A stretch of 64,000 nt of DNA from an uncultured Eubacteriales bacterium (lineage in GTDB: Bacteria > Bacillota > Clostridia > Christensenellales > Aristaeellaceae), in contig CALVNG010000004.1 of NCBI GenBank assembly GCA_944349545.1, positions 1 to 64,000 on the forward strand, given 5' to 3'. Positions within the stretch are counted from its first letter, which is position 1. The number at the start of each line of letters is the position of its first letter. Of the stretch, positions 17,273-27,892 are shown one piece after another. The notes under the pieces were generated by a model. The model made no database searches, was not told the DNA's origin, and was given only the letters and a program-made list of their open reading frames with translations. The position numbers and the translations under genes are program-made.

Positions 17273-18673
17273 TCAATGGGTCACCAGGAACATCACCGCA
17301 AACAACCCTGCGATGATCCACGTTCCGATCTTTAATTCCTTGGCCTTTCCGGAGCACACCATGATGAACACATGGGAAAGGATGCCAAAGGCGATCCCGT
17401 AGGAGATGTTGTAGGTCATGGGCATGATGGCCAGCGTCAGAAATGCCGGAACGGCCTGCGCGGTGTTCTGCCAGTTGATCCGCTTGGTGCAGTCCATCAT
17501 CAGGATGCCGACATAGATCAGGGCCGCCGCCGTGGCGCAGCTGGGAACGAGGGAGGCGATGGGGCTGAAGAACATGGCCAGCAGGAACAGCCCGCCCGTG
17601 GCCATGGCGGCCAGCCCGGTCTTGCCGCCCTCGGCAATGCCCGCGGACGCTTCGACATAGGAGCTGACGGTGGAGGTCCCGCAGACCGCGCCGCAGACCG
17701 TGGCTACGGCGTCGGCCAGCATGGCGCGGTCCATATTGGGCACCTCGCCCTCCGCCGTCAGCAGATTGCCGCGCGCGCAGGCGCCGTACAGGGTGCCGAT
17801 GGTATCGAACATATCCACCAGGCAGAAGGCCAGCGACGTGGTGCCGATCAGCAGGGCCAGCTGCGCGACGTTGTGGTCGGCCAGATAGCAGGAGAAGTCA
17901 AACCCCTCCGTAAAGACCCGGCCGAACGCCGAGGCGCCGAACGCCTCAAACGCTGAGAAGGGATTGAGGTTGAGCGTAGCGCCGAAGTCCGCATAGAAGC
18001 CCGGAACCGTGATGCCCAGGAGATAATAGAGAACGGTGCCGCCCAGAATTCCCCAGAGGACGGCTCCCTTCACCCCTTTGCAGGTCATTACGGCAATGGC
18101 GATCACCACCGCCAGCGTGATCAAAATGGGCATGACGTCCGCCCAGGAAGCCGAGCCAAACAGCATGTTGAACGACGCGAGGTTGACGAATGTCTGCGAG
18201 TCCGCCACCACGATGCCGGCGTTCTGCAGCCCGATGAAGGCGATGAACAGGCCCACGCCCGCGGGGATGGTCATCCGCACCGGGGCTGGGATGGCCTCGA
18301 AGATCTTCTTGCGAAGCCCCGTCACCGTGAGCAGGACGAAGGCGATGCCGTCCAGCAGAATCAGCACGAGGGCGTTTGCGTAGCTAAGCCCGAAACCCAT
18401 GCAAACGGTGTAGACGAAGAACGCGTTGGAGCCCATGGCGGATGCCTGCGCCAGCGGCAGATTGGCCAGCAGGCCGATGAGGATGGTGCCAATGGCAGCG
18501 GAGATCGCCGTGGCGATGTAGATGCCATAATAGGACACGCCCGGAAGCTCCGCAAACATCCCGGCGTTTACCATGAGGATGTACGCCATGGTCATAAAGG
18601 TGGTCAGGCCCGCCAGAAGCTCCGTGCGGACATTTGATCCCTTTTCGGTCACATGGAACAGCTTTTCGATCAT
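17273..18673 (-). CDS. NCS2/AzgA-type purine permease (paralog 3)
   Basis: The 466-residue permease is the longest of the three. It begins MIEKLFHVTEKGSNVRTEL, has QASAMGSNAFFVYTVC and the TSTVSSYVEASAGIAEGGKTG segment that carries the AzgA substrate-site residues. The start at 18673 is preferred over 18697 because GGAAGGGGCGGA precedes it. It is followed after 17 bases by the broken HD gene. Transport of guanine or hypoxanthine with protons is expected from the family. Confidence 0.87.
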   Translation of the reverse strand: MIEKLFHVTEKGSNVRTELLAGLTTFMTMAYILMVNAGMFAELPGVSYYGIYIATAISAAIGTILIGLLANLPLAQASAMGSNAFFVYTVCMGFGLSYANALVLILLDGIAFVLLTVTGLRKKIFEAIPAPVRMTIPAGVGLFIAFIGLQNAGIVVADSQTFVNLASFNMLFGSASWADVMPILITLAVVIAIAVMTCKGVKGAVLWGILGGTVLYYLLGITVPGFYADFGATLNLNPFSAFEAFGASAFGRVFTEGFDFSCYLADHNVAQLALLIGTTSLAFCLVDMFDTIGTLYGACARGNLLTAEGEVPNMDRAMLADAVATVCGAVCGTSTVSSYVEASAGIAEGGKTGLAAMATGGLFLLAMFFSPIASLVPSCATAAALIYVGILMMDCTKRINWQNTAQAVPAFLTLAIMPMTYNISYGIAFGILSHVFIMVCSGKAKELKIGTWIIAGLFAVMFLVTH

Positions 18674-18738
18674 GTTTTCCGCCCCTTCCGTTATCATTCC
18701 ATTCTCCGGCGGCTACGGCACGTGGAGGCGATCCGCGT

Positions 18739-20157
18739 TTACAAAGGCCGTTTCTGCCGGCAAAGCATTTTGTACAGGTAGGCCGCCGCGCATACCGCCG
18801 CAAATCCCAGGCCGATCGGATAGGCGACGGACCGGGAGAGGCGCAGGCCTTCCTCCGCCATGAGAATGTAGGTGCAGGTGACGCCGGACATAAAGGTGGC
18901 CGGAAGCGCGCACAGCAGCGAGTGCCATGGCCTGGCGCCGTGGCGTACCAGATACATGGTTGCCGCCCACAGGGTAATCATGGCCAGGGTCTGGTTGCTC
19001 CAGGAGAAGTAGCGCCAGACGATGTCGAAATCCACCTGCGTCAGCGCCGCGCCCGCTGCCAGCAGCGGCAGCGTGACCGCCAGCCGCTTGGGCAGGCTGG
19101 CCTGGTCGATGCCGAACCAGTCGGCGATGGTGAGCCGGGCGCTGCGGAAGGCCGTATCTCCGGAGGATATCGGGCAAACCACCACGCCCACGATGGCCAG
19201 CGCGCCGCCAAAGACGCCCAGCAGGGATACGGAGATGTCGTATACCACGCCCGATTGACCCAGCTCCGTCAGGGCGGCATTCAGCCCGCCGGTCGCGCCA
19301 TAGAAGGCCACGCCCGCCGCTGCCCACACCAGGGCGATGACGCTTTCGGAGATCATGGCGCCATAGAAGATTTTGCGCCCGTCCTTCTCCGAGGTCAGGC
19401 AGCGGGCCATCATGGGCGACTGAGTGCCGTGAAAACCGGAGATGGCCCCGCAGGCCACGGTGATGAACATGAACGGCCACACCGGGCGGCCCTGCGGATG
19501 CAGATTGGCAAGCGTCAGCTCCGGCAGCTGGTAGCCTCCGGCGATCAGCCCCACAATGATGCCCACCGCCATCGTCAGAAGCACCGCGCCGAAGATGGGG
19601 TAGAGCTTGCCGATCAGCTTGTCGATGGGCAAAAGGGTGGCCAGCAGGTAGTAGATCAAAATGACCACAACCCAGAAGCCGGTGTTCATCCACTCGGGTG
19701 TCAGACGGGCGATCAGCCCGGCGGGGCTGGTGGTGAATACCGCCCCCAGCAGTACCAGCAGGATCACCGAGAATATGCGCATCACCTGCTTGGCCGTCTT
19801 GCCAAGGTAAGCCCCGACGATCTCCGAAATGGACGCGCCGTTCATCCGTACGGAGATCATGCCGCTCATGTAGTCATGAACCGCGCCGCCCAGGATGGAA
19901 CCGAATACGATCCACAGAAACACCACCGGGCCGAACACGGCGCCCAGCAGCGCTCCGAAGATGGGGCCGGTGCCCGCGATGTTGAGCAGCTGAATGAGAA
20001 AAATCCGCCAGGTTTTCATGGGAATGTAGTCCACCCCGTCGGGATGGGCCGTGGCGGGGGTAGGCCGCCCGTCGGGGCGAAAGACGCGTTCGGTCAGCCT
20101 GCCGTAGAGCAGGTATCCCGCCGCCAGCAGCACAACAGCACAAATCAGCGTTATCAA
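18739..20157 (-). CDS. CstA-family peptide/pyruvate transporter (short form)
   Basis: A 472-residue membrane protein with the CstA core: GVDYIPMKTWRIFLIQLLNIAGTGPIFGALLGA near the start, FGSILGGAVHDYMSGMISVR, and FHGTQSPMMARCLTSEKDGR. E. coli CstA has about 700 residues; this belongs to the shorter type seen in Firmicutes. CstA proteins take up peptides or pyruvate under carbon shortage. The gene lies 21 bases after the SpoIIE-like phosphatase in the same operon, which places another transporter under the presumed partner-switch control. Confidence 0.85.
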   Translation of the reverse strand: MITLICAVVLLAAGYLLYGRLTERVFRPDGRPTPATAHPDGVDYIPMKTWRIFLIQLLNIAGTGPIFGALLGAVFGPVVFLWIVFGSILGGAVHDYMSGMISVRMNGASISEIVGAYLGKTAKQVMRIFSVILLVLLGAVFTTSPAGLIARLTPEWMNTGFWVVVILIYYLLATLLPIDKLIGKLYPIFGAVLLTMAVGIIVGLIAGGYQLPELTLANLHPQGRPVWPFMFITVACGAISGFHGTQSPMMARCLTSEKDGRKIFYGAMISESVIALVWAAAGVAFYGATGGLNAALTELGQSGVVYDISVSLLGVFGGALAIVGVVVCPISSGDTAFRSARLTIADWFGIDQASLPKRLAVTLPLLAAGAALTQVDFDIVWRYFSWSNQTLAMITLWAATMYLVRHGARPWHSLLCALPATFMSGVTCTYILMAEEGLRLSRSVAYPIGLGFAAVCAAAYLYKMLCRQKRPL

Positions 20158-20178
20158 AAGGCATTCCTCCCTCGGTTT

Positions 20179-21963
20179 TTACCAGCGCTTTTCGATCGTC
20201 AGGACATTGTGCCCGTTGGCGTATTCGTAGGACACTCGGTCCATGGTCTTTTTAACCATGAAGATCCCCAGACCGCCGATCTCCCGTTCCTCGGCGGACA
20301 GGCTCACGTCGGGTTCGGGCTGTGTGGTGGGATCGTAGGGCCTGCCGTCGTCGAGAAAGCGGATGACGGCCCGGTTCGCCGTTACCCGGCAGTCCACCGC
20401 GGCGTCCGCCGCGCCACTGTAGCGGGCAATGTTGGAAAACAACTCGTCCGCCGCGATGTTGACCTGGGCCACAGCCTTGGGTGGTGCGCCGTTTTCCAGC
20501 AGGGTTTGCTCGAGGAAAGCGCACACTTCGGGCAGGCGATCCAGCGCGGGAACCACCCGCATGGACTTGCCGGCGCCGGGATCTTTTCGCTGGAAGGCCA
20601 GCATGGTGATGTCGTCGAACTGCGGGGAGTCGCCTACAAAGCGGTCGACGCTATCCTTCACCGTCTCCAGCAGCCGCTGGGGCGCCGCCCCCGGCACGCT
20701 GTTGAGCGCCTCCAGCATCCGGTCGGTTCCGTAGAGCTCGTTGGCGCTGTCGGTGGCCTCGGCCACGCCGTCGGTATAGAGGAAAAGAATATCGCCGGGC
20801 GCCAGCGTCAGCTCGTACTCCCGATAGCGGGCTTCCTCCATCCCGGCCAGCACGAAGCCGTGCCGGTCCTTGAGAAGAGAAAACCGACCTCCTTTGCGGC
20901 ACAGGGCCGGGTACTCGTGGCCCGCGTTGGCAGCGGTGAGCCTGCCGGTGGAGATCTCATAGATCCCCAGCCAGACGGTGACGAACATCTCCGCCTGGTT
21001 GTTTTCGCACAGCTGGTTATTGACCTTTTCCAGCACCACCTTGGGGGACAGGCCCGTCTGGGCGGCGTTTTTCAGCAGCGTTTTGGCGATGACCATGAAC
21101 AGGGCCGCCGGCACTCCCTTGCCGGATACGTCGGCAATGACCAGGGCCAGATGGTCGTTATCCACCAGGAAATAGTCGTAAAAATCTCCGCCCACCTCCC
21201 GCGCGGGAACCATACCGGCGTATACGTCGAATTCCGGGCGTTCGGGAAAGGCTGGGAAGATGCTGGGCAGCATATCCGCCTGAATCTGGGTGGCCACGTT
21301 AAGCTCGGTTTCGATGCGCTGTCGGGAGGAGGCGTCCGCGGCCTGCTTTTCCAGCAGCCCGCGGGTGCGGTCCGCCACGGTGAGGCTCACAAAGGACAGG
21401 CCCACCAGAATGATGGCGCGGGGGACAAGGAAAAACAGCACCGCTTCCCAGAAAACCCTCGGCGTAATCACAGCCTCCGCGATGGCCATGCCATCGAGCA
21501 TGTTGGGATCACCCTCGCCGATATACAGGGAGGCGATGCCCGCGATGAACATGCACACCACCGAAGCGGCCAGGATGTTGGCCGTCAGTTTCCGGGAATA
21601 GTAGTGACAGCACAGCAGCACCGGCGCGACCCATCCCAGAACCATGTGCTTGGGGATGGCCGTGGACAGAACGGCGATGCCAAGGATACAGCAGCCCATG
21701 ATGACGTATTTGAATCGCAGGTCCGGCTGCCTGATCCTGCGGCTGAGGAAGGTGGGCAAGAGAAACGAAAAAAGGCACAGGGGCATGCCCACGTTCATCA
21801 CGGCAGGGGGAACAATGAAGATATGGAGCAGATTCAGCACCCATGCGAGCAGGGCGACCAGCGCCATCACCTGCAGGCAGCGGCAGGAATAGCGGTTAGC
21901 CTCCTGCTCGTTTTGTGCGAAGATGGGGCTTTGAGACAGGACCTTTTCTTTCATCTGCGTCAC
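20179..21963 (-). CDS. SpoIIE/RsbU-type PP2C phosphatase with RsbW-like HATPase domain
   Basis: The 594-residue protein has five or six membrane segments (residues ~28-205), a coiled signalling helix, a PP2C-type phosphatase domain and a C-terminal HATPase domain. PP2C metal-site motifs are REVGGDFYDYF, IADVSGKGVPAALFM, LYTDGVAEA and FDDITML. The HATPase part has NIAADELFSNIARYS with the N-box Asn and FLDDGRPYDPTTQPEPDV, so it keeps an RsbW-like kinase site. In sigma-factor control, RsbU dephosphorylates the STAS protein and RsbW rephosphorylates it; both activities are on one chain here. The substrate is almost surely the STAS protein encoded 63 bases upstream in the operon. No sigma factor gene is nearby. 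Confidence 0.88.
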   Translation of the reverse strand: MTQMKEKVLSQSPIFAQNEQEANRYSCRCLQVMALVALLAWVLNLLHIFIVPPAVMNVGMPLCLFSFLLPTFLSRRIRQPDLRFKYVIMGCCILGIAVLSTAIPKHMVLGWVAPVLLCCHYYSRKLTANILAASVVCMFIAGIASLYIGEGDPNMLDGMAIAEAVITPRVFWEAVLFFLVPRAIILVGLSFVSLTVADRTRGLLEKQAADASSRQRIETELNVATQIQADMLPSIFPAFPERPEFDVYAGMVPAREVGGDFYDYFLVDNDHLALVIADVSGKGVPAALFMVIAKTLLKNAAQTGLSPKVVLEKVNNQLCENNQAEMFVTVWLGIYEISTGRLTAANAGHEYPALCRKGGRFSLLKDRHGFVLAGMEEARYREYELTLAPGDILFLYTDGVAEATDSANELYGTDRMLEALNSVPGAAPQRLLETVKDSVDRFVGDSPQFDDITMLAFQRKDPGAGKSMRVVPALDRLPEVCAFLEQTLLENGAPPKAVAQVNIAADELFSNIARYSGAADAAVDCRVTANRAVIRFLDDGRPYDPTTQPEPDVSLSAEEREIGGLGIFMVKKTMDRVSYEYANGHNVLTIEKRW

Positions 21964-22026
21964 CTCGACAGGGCGGATGGCCGCAAAGGCAGCGGAAGGC
22001 CCGCCGTGCCTGTGCCCGGATGCCCT

Positions 22027-22323
22027 TTATTCGATGGTCAGGATGTCGATGAAGCCCGTGACCTCAAACACTTCCTGAATGGTTTCGTTCACGTGGCGGA
22101 TGACCATTTTCCCCTGCTTGTTCATCAGCTTCTGCGCGGCGAGGATTACCCGCAGGCCCGCGGAGGAGAGATACTCCAGCCGGGCAAAGTCAAGCGTAAG
22201 CTCGGTCACGTCCGTCAGAGTACCTTTTACCTCAGCTTCCAGCTGAGGCGCTGTGGTCGTATCCAGCCGTCCTTCCAGGGCAAGGGTCAGATGGGCGCCT
22301 TCTTTGGTTTTGATAATGTTCAT
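22027..22323 (-). CDS. STAS-domain anti-anti-sigma-like protein
   Basis: A 98-residue single STAS domain of the SpoIIAA/RsbV type. It has ALEGRLDTTTAPQLEAEV, LTLDFARLEYLSSAGLRVI with the phosphorylatable Ser (53 or 54), and a C-terminal VFEVTGFIDILTI strand-helix. Such proteins bind RsbW-like ATPase domains when unphosphorylated. Here they could engage three: those fused to the two transporters upstream and that in the phosphatase downstream. GGAGGTCC lies just before the ATG. It sits between the ABC transporter and the phosphatase in one operon. Confidence 0.9.
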   Translation of the reverse strand: MNIIKTKEGAHLTLALEGRLDTTTAPQLEAEVKGTLTDVTELTLDFARLEYLSSAGLRVILAAQKLMNKQGKMVIRHVNETIQEVFEVTGFIDILTIE

Positions 22324-22357
22324 ACCAGGACCTCCGTTTCAGATTGTCAGATTGGTC

Positions 22358-25300
22358 TTAGAACAGGATGGTAACGGTGTTGACGCCGCCTTCGCACGTC
22401 CAGCGGGCGTCCTTTGTTTTTGCCACGGCCAGTTTCACGCTCAGCGCATCTCCTTCCTTCAGGGGGTCGAAGGGCGCGCCTTCCCAGCGGATGACCGCCT
22501 CGCACTCGCTGCCGTCCTCCCGGCAGGCCGCGTCAAAGGTGATCGTCCAGCCGCCCTCCTGGGGCAGCGTGGGCAGGATGACCGATACGCACAGCTCCTC
22601 GAAGATCTGCTGGAACTTCAGGGACTGATCGGCGCCCAGCAGATGCTTGCGCGCAAAGGCGTCGATCGCGGACGCCGCGCCCAGGAAGTCAAAGTCGCTG
22701 GAGGCGATGTCCATGTGGAAGGTTTTGAGCCGATGGACAAACGCCCTGCAGCGGTCCGTCTCGGGATGCCCGAAGATCTGCTCCGGCGTGCCCTCCTCGT
22801 AGATCACGCCCTGATCCATGTAGAACACCCGGCTGGAGACGTCGCGCGCAAACTTCATTTCATGGGTGACGATGAGCATGGTCAGCCCCTGTCCCGCCAG
22901 ATTGCGGATAACCGAGAGCACCTCGCCCACCATGGTGGGGTCCAGCGCGGAGGTGGGCTCGTCAAAGAGGATGATATCGGGATTCATGGCCAGCGTGCGG
23001 GCGATGGCCACGCGCTGCTTCTGGCCGCCGGAGAGCTCGTCGGGATAGTTGAGCGCCTTCTCTGAAAGCCCCACGCTTCTGAGCAGCTCCAGCCCGCGGC
23101 CATATGCCTCCGCCCGGCTCAGGCCCAGCAGCTCCACGGGTCCCAGCATGATGTTTTCCATCACCGTCAGGTGGGGGAAGAGATGGAAGGACTGGAATAC
23201 CATCCCCATCCGCCGACGGATGGCGCTGAGCTCGCGGGGGCCTGCGCCGGTAAGGCTCCGGCCCAGCACGCGGATCTCGCCGCCGGTGGGTTCCTCCAGG
23301 CGGTTGAGACAGCGAAGCAGCGTGCTCTTACCCGTGCCGGAGGGGCCGATGATGGAGATGACGTCTCCGCGGGCGATCTCCGTGCTGACATCCTCAAGCG
23401 GCGTCACATTGGGATAGGTCTTTTTCAGATGGGAGATGGAGATGACCGGCTCTCCTTCTGCGGGGGGCTGGGAAGCGGCAACGGAGGCGGAACGGCTTGC
23501 CTCCCCGTCGGGCATGAGCGCCCTGCGCCGCCGCTTGGGATCGATGCGCAGCTCAATCCGCCCCAGCAGGAAGGTGAGGAACCAGGCCAGCAGAAAGTAG
23601 ATCGCGGCCGTGACGAGGAGCGGGAAGAAAGCCTCGAAGGTGCGGCTGCGGATGAGGTCGGTGGCCTTGGTCAGGTCCTCCACGGCGATGTAGCCCACCA
23701 CTGAGGTCATCTTGACCATGGAGATCAGCTCGCCCTTGTATACCGGCAGGGTATGCCGCGCCGCCTGCGGGGCAATCACCCGGGCGAAGGTCTTGGTCCG
23801 GCCGAATCCCAGGGCGGACGCCGCTTCCCACTGGCCTTTGTCCACCGCGTCGATGCCGGCGCGGATCATCTCGGATACGTAGACCCCGAAGTTGATGGAG
23901 AAGGCCAGAATGGCTATGACCACCCCGCTGATTCGGGTGCTGGCAAAGACGACGTAATACAGGACCATCAGCAGCACCAGCGCGGGAATGCCCTGAATCA
24001 GACGGATGAAGGCCGCGGCGAGGGAGGAGAGCGCTTTCTTGCGGCTTCGCCGGACCATGCACAGGCCAAAGCCCAGCGCCGAGCCCGCCACCGCCGCGCA
24101 CAGGGAGATAACCACCGTGATGCCAAGGCCGGAGAGTATCATCTGCCAGCGGCTTTCCTCCACGAAGGTCTTGCGGAAGCTCTCGGCCAGCCCGGCCCAG
24201 AAACCCTGGCTTTCCGCTTCCGTGACGACGCCCAGGTCCGCTGCCCGCACCAGCAGCACCACGCCCCCCGTGTAATGGGCGGCGGCAAAGTCGATGCTCT
24301 CCCTGCGCGCCTCGGTGATGCTGATGGAACCGGAGATGATATCCGCGCGGTCGCTGAGCAGCATGGGGATCAGCGCGTTAAAGCCGGCCTGGGTGATCTC
24401 CAGCTCCATACCCAGGTCCCGTGCGATGAGGGTGACCAGCTCCACCTCATAGCCCAGGGAGCTTCCCCCCTCCCCGGCGTAGCTCATGGGCTCCATGGAG
24501 GGGTCATGGACATAGCGAAGTACGCCGTTTGGGGCGTCGTACGCCTGTACGTCAATGGCCTTGACGCTCTCGTCCGCGCCAAGCCACTCATTCGCCAGCG
24601 CGTCCAGCGTCCCGTCGGCCCGATAACCCTCGATGAGAGCGCTGACCTGCTCCGTCAGCGGACTGTCCTTGGCAAGCCCCAGGCCGTAGCTGTCCGGAGC
24701 CAGCGTTTCAGGAAAAACCGCCAGCTCCGGCTGCCGGGAAACGGCCAGTTGGGCCAGCGGCAGGTCCGCGATCACCGCGTCCAGCAGCCCGCTTTGCAGC
24801 GCCAGCAGCTGGGAGGGGAAATCGTCGTAGTATTTGAACGTCACATTTTCGATCAATCCGTCCACGATTTGATCATGCGTGCTGCCGGTGACAAGCCCGA
24901 TCGTGACCCCGGCAAAGTCGGAAAGCGTGGCAAACCGGGCGCCGGGCGCTCCGGCGTCCGCCACCACCGCCACGATGCCGCCCTCATAGTCCGGATCGGA
25001 AAAATATACCCGCTCGGCCCGTTCCTCCGTGACGGTGAAGCCGGCCGCGCCCAGGTCATACTTTCCCGCCTCGATGCCGGCGATGAAGGAGGTGAGCTCT
25101 ACATTATGGAGGTTGAGGCCATAGCCGTATTCCCGACAGAAGCGGACCACGATATCCACGTCATAGCCCACCGTCCGGCCGTCGCTGACATAGGCGAAGG
25201 GGGCGCTGCTGGCCTTGGCGGCAAATTCCAGGGTGCCGTTGATGGCCGGCAGACTGGACCAGTCCTCGACCACCTGGACGCTTTCATCGGTCCCGAACCA

Positions 25301-25762
25301 GATGGCTTCGATTTCCTCCAGCGTGCCGTCGGCCCGGATCTGGGCCAGAAACGCGTTCATCTGGTCCCGCAGAAGCGCGCCCTTCTCCGTTTTGGGAAAG
25401 GCAAAGGCGTAGCCGTCCTGCGTCAGGTAGTCCTTGAGATAGGTTACGCCCGCGCTCTGGGCGCACAGCACCCGCGCCATGGGCTCGTCCATGAGAAAGG
25501 CCGCGATTTTGCCCTGTCTCACCGCCAGAGCCATATCGGCATAGGAGAGATAGTACTCCTTTTTCGCATCGTTGATATAGGTGTCCGTATGCCGGTCAAA
25601 GGTGGAGCCGGTCATTACGCCAATGGCCTGCCCGTCCAGCTGACGGATATCGGTGATTTGGCCGGAAACCTGTTTTTCAGGAGCGCAGGCTGAAAGAAGC
25701 GCGGTCAAAAGCGCCAGAAGGCAGCACAGGGAGATCCGGCGGATGCGTCCGTGTCGTTTCAT
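22358..25762 (-). CDS. One-chain amino-acid ABC transporter with C-terminal RsbW-like domain
   Basis: A 1134-residue fusion. It has a lipoprotein signal (lipobox LLSAC, C26), then solute-binding units: a half unit (31-160, only the second lobe), a complete SBP_bac_3 unit (163-398) and another half unit (402-508, only the first lobe). A permease follows (540-735, with [18 protein letters not shown]). The ATPase at 772-1010 has Walker A GPSGTGKS at 806-813, LSGGQ at 910-914 and [11 protein letters not shown]. The last ~120 residues have an RsbW-like HATPase pattern ([22 protein letters not shown]) with the N-box Asn replaced. The transporter part is of the polar amino-acid class. The start at 25762 follows a good ribosome site and is 5 bases after the symporter stop. 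The tail suggests control by the STAS protein. Confidence 0.87.
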   Translation of the reverse strand: MKRHGRIRRISLCCLLALLTALLSACAPEKQVSGQITDIRQLDGQAIGVMTGSTFDRHTDTYINDAKKEYYLSYADMALAVRQGKIAAFLMDEPMARVLCAQSAGVTYLKDYLTQDGYAFAFPKTEKGALLRDQMNAFLAQIRADGTLEEIEAIWFGTDESVQVVEDWSSLPAINGTLEFAAKASSAPFAYVSDGRTVGYDVDIVVRFCREYGYGLNLHNVELTSFIAGIEAGKYDLGAAGFTVTEERAERVYFSDPDYEGGIVAVVADAGAPGARFATLSDFAGVTIGLVTGSTHDQIVDGLIENVTFKYYDDFPSQLLALQSGLLDAVIADLPLAQLAVSRQPELAVFPETLAPDSYGLGLAKDSPLTEQVSALIEGYRADGTLDALANEWLGADESVKAIDVQAYDAPNGVLRYVHDPSMEPMSYAGEGGSSLGYEVELVTLIARDLGMELEITQAGFNALIPMLLSDRADIISGSISITEARRESIDFAAAHYTGGVVLLVRAADLGVVTEAESQGFWAGLAESFRKTFVEESRWQMILSGLGITVVISLCAAVAGSALGFGLCMVRRSRKKALSSLAAAFIRLIQGIPALVLLMVLYYVVFASTRISGVVIAILAFSINFGVYVSEMIRAGIDAVDKGQWEAASALGFGRTKTFARVIAPQAARHTLPVYKGELISMVKMTSVVGYIAVEDLTKATDLIRSRTFEAFFPLLVTAAIYFLLAWFLTFLLGRIELRIDPKRRRRALMPDGEASRSASVAASQPPAEGEPVISISHLKKTYPNVTPLEDVSTEIARGDVISIIGPSGTGKSTLLRCLNRLEEPTGGEIRVLGRSLTGAGPRELSAIRRRMGMVFQSFHLFPHLTVMENIMLGPVELLGLSRAEAYGRGLELLRSVGLSEKALNYPDELSGGQKQRVAIARTLAMNPDIILFDEPTSALDPTMVGEVLSVIRNLAGQGLTMLIVTHEMKFARDVSSRVFYMDQGVIYEEGTPEQIFGHPETDRCRAFVHRLKTFHMDIASSDFDFLGAASAIDAFARKHLLGADQSLKFQQIFEELCVSVILPTLPQEGGWTITFDAACREDGSECEAVIRWEGAPFDPLKEGDALSVKLAVAKTKDARWTCEGGVNTVTILF

Positions 25763-25766
25763 AAGG

Positions 25767-27383
25767 TCACTCCTTCCCCAGCGCCTCATGATCCAGCATC
25801 CCCAGTCGGTCGGACGTCAACATCAGCTCCGATTGCAGGCAGGAGATGCCGCAGGAGGTCATAAAGAAATCCAGAATCACGTTTCCCGCGACCGCCAGGC
25901 CGATGGCTTCCGCCGGAATCCCCAGCTGGGCGAGCAGTACGGTATAGCAGGTCAGGCTGCCGCCGGGCACCGGGGGCGCGGCAATGGCCAGCAGCCCCGC
26001 CGTCAGCACGCCCGTGACCACCCAGGGAAGGGGCATGGCCACTCCGTAAAACTCCGCCAGTCCCATGGCGAGCACGAAAAAGCCCACCGCGCCTCCGGTT
26101 TTGAAGATGACCTGTCCCAGGGGGACGGCAAAGTGGACGATGCGCTCCGAGATGCCCAGACGGCGCTCGCAGGTTTCCAGGTTGGTGGACAGGGCAGCCG
26201 AGGAGGAAGCCGTGGAGAGGGCGATCAGGTAGGCGGGCAGGAGCTTGCGCAGCACTGTGGAGACGGGCGCTTTGAGGCGCATGCAGGCCCACAGGGCGTA
26301 GAGCGCGGGCCAGACCACGCAGGCGGCCATCCCCAGCAGCAGGCCCTTGAGCACGCCGCCCAGGTTGCTCATGGCGTCGGAGAGCATGAGCGAGAGCAGG
26401 CTCACAAAGATAAAGACGGAGATATGACGGCTGACCTTTTCCATCATGAACTGTATGGCTGTGTTGACCTGGTCCAGCAGGGCGCGCAGGGCGGAGGCCT
26501 TTTCGCCCAGTACCAGCAGCACAAGCCCCGTGCAGACCGCCATGAAGATGATTTGCAGCGAATTGCCCTCCAGGAAGGGGGTGACGATATTGCCGGGGAT
26601 GATTCCCAGGATCATGCTGTAGATCTGCGCGGCGGCGTTGTCACCCATGGACGCCGTGCCGCTTTGTGGTCGGAAGGCCCATACGAGGCAGACCGCCGTC
26701 ACCGCCGTTATGAGAAAAACGGCTCCCAGGAAGCGCAGCAGCACCGTTTTGCCGATGCGGCCCAGCATGCGCATATCACCGATGTTGACGATACCCCAGC
26801 ATACGCTGAGAAAGATCATGGGGCTGGCCAGCGTCTGCAGGACGCCCAGCAGCGCGTTAAACAGCGGATTGACCACCCCGGCGGCAATCTGCGCGGCTCC
26901 GGCGGGCAGGGCCAGGAGCAGCATTCCCGCCGCCCCCGCGCCGAGAATGGAAAGCAGCAGCTGAAGCAGGGGGCTGAACCGCTGGGGACGGGTGGGGTAG
27001 AGGGACAGGCGGTTGATCCCGTCCTGATAGGAATAGATCGGAGAGAGGCCCGCCTGTGCCAGCAGGTTGGAGCAAAGCATCTCGCCGGCTGCGTCTGTGG
27101 CCGCTTCCTGCGGGTCCATGCGCTTGCCGGGAACCGCGACCTCAATATACATCCGTCCCAGGCGTGAGCCGCACCGAAAGACACAGACCGTGTCTGCCCC
27201 TGCCTCGCTCTTCCACAGCCCAAGAATCTCCTCCGCAGCCAGCCGCAGACGGATGATGTCCTTGCGGTTTACGGCCGCCTGCTCCAGCGCGCCGGCCAGC
27301 AGCTGGGAAAGCGCATCAATACCTGCCTCATTCAGCGGGATTTCCTTGAGCTGTTTCTCCAGGGTCCATTTTTTCTTGTCCAT
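25767..27383 (-). CDS. Dicarboxylate/amino-acid symporter fused to an N-terminal RsbW-like domain
   Basis: The 538-residue protein begins with ~130 soluble residues that resemble a HATPase/RsbW domain ([29 protein letters not shown]) but lack the N-box Asn. Residues ~137-538 are a DAACS (GltP-type) transporter. The serine-rich loop [18 protein letters not shown] and the tip LPLG-like [15 protein letters not shown] are present, but the sodium-site motif NMDGT is changed to FKTGG, so ion or substrate use probably differs from GltP. Helix 8 keeps an Asp ([11 protein letters not shown]). The start at 27383 follows AAGGAAG. It is the first gene of the operon. Fusion to an RsbW-like domain next to STAS and PP2C genes suggests phosphorylation-dependent control of transport. 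Confidence 0.85.
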   Translation of the reverse strand: MDKKKWTLEKQLKEIPLNEAGIDALSQLLAGALEQAAVNRKDIIRLRLAAEEILGLWKSEAGADTVCVFRCGSRLGRMYIEVAVPGKRMDPQEAATDAAGEMLCSNLLAQAGLSPIYSYQDGINRLSLYPTRPQRFSPLLQLLLSILGAGAAGMLLLALPAGAAQIAAGVVNPLFNALLGVLQTLASPMIFLSVCWGIVNIGDMRMLGRIGKTVLLRFLGAVFLITAVTAVCLVWAFRPQSGTASMGDNAAAQIYSMILGIIPGNIVTPFLEGNSLQIIFMAVCTGLVLLVLGEKASALRALLDQVNTAIQFMMEKVSRHISVFIFVSLLSLMLSDAMSNLGGVLKGLLLGMAACVVWPALYALWACMRLKAPVSTVLRKLLPAYLIALSTASSSAALSTNLETCERRLGISERIVHFAVPLGQVIFKTGGAVGFFVLAMGLAEFYGVAMPLPWVVTGVLTAGLLAIAAPPVPGGSLTCYTVLLAQLGIPAEAIGLAVAGNVILDFFMTSCGISCLQSELMLTSDRLGMLDHEALGKE

Positions 27384-27892
27384 GAAAAGCTGACTTCCTT
27401 TTTTTCGATATATGGATATTTTGTGAACAGACGGCGGGCTGCGCGCTTCCGACCTCATCCGTATTGCGGTCAGCCGCGAAATACGGCGGTTTTTATGCAT
27501 GGAGCCGCGATTCCCGCGCCTGCGCCGTCATGTGAAAACCCGAAAGACAAAACCGCAGCCGATGGCATGCGCCCGTCTCGTCTTCGACACACATGACCGC
27601 TTCGGACGGGGATGAGCTGCAAAACAGATGCGTGTCCGGCCTTCCTGCGGCGCCGCCTGGCCTGTGTACTTTTCATATTTTAATGGCGATTCTGGTATTG
27701 TGAACCGCTTGCAAAAAATCTGACTTCTTTTGCGCAGAATCTGCAGCTCGAGAGGAAGAACGACATACGCTGTCGGATGGCATGACGTGCTGTGGAATCA
27801 GGATTCGTGCTTTTGAAAAACAAATTTGGAAATAAAGGACGCCTCTGACCATGGTGCGGCGAAGAAGAGCGTGAGACGGGGAGCGCTTATCC
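27384..27892. other. Intergenic region upstream of the transporter operon
   Basis: No gene is supported. Open frames here are short and out of character. The - strand promoter of the nine-gene operon should lie in this stretch, but I could not pick a convincing -35/-10 pair. Moderately AT-rich sequence around 27398-27425 and 27670-27690 are the likeliest places. Confidence 0.4.

Noticed and set aside
18634..22374. A 1246-codon open frame on the + strand
   Set aside because: It lies wholly antisense to the CstA, phosphatase and STAS genes, is full of His, Gln, Gly and Arg, and has no domain; it is an artefact of high GC codon use.
23753..27167. Two long + strand frames (646 and 504 codons)
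   Set aside because: Antisense to the ABC and symporter fusions, with no ribosome sites or motifs.
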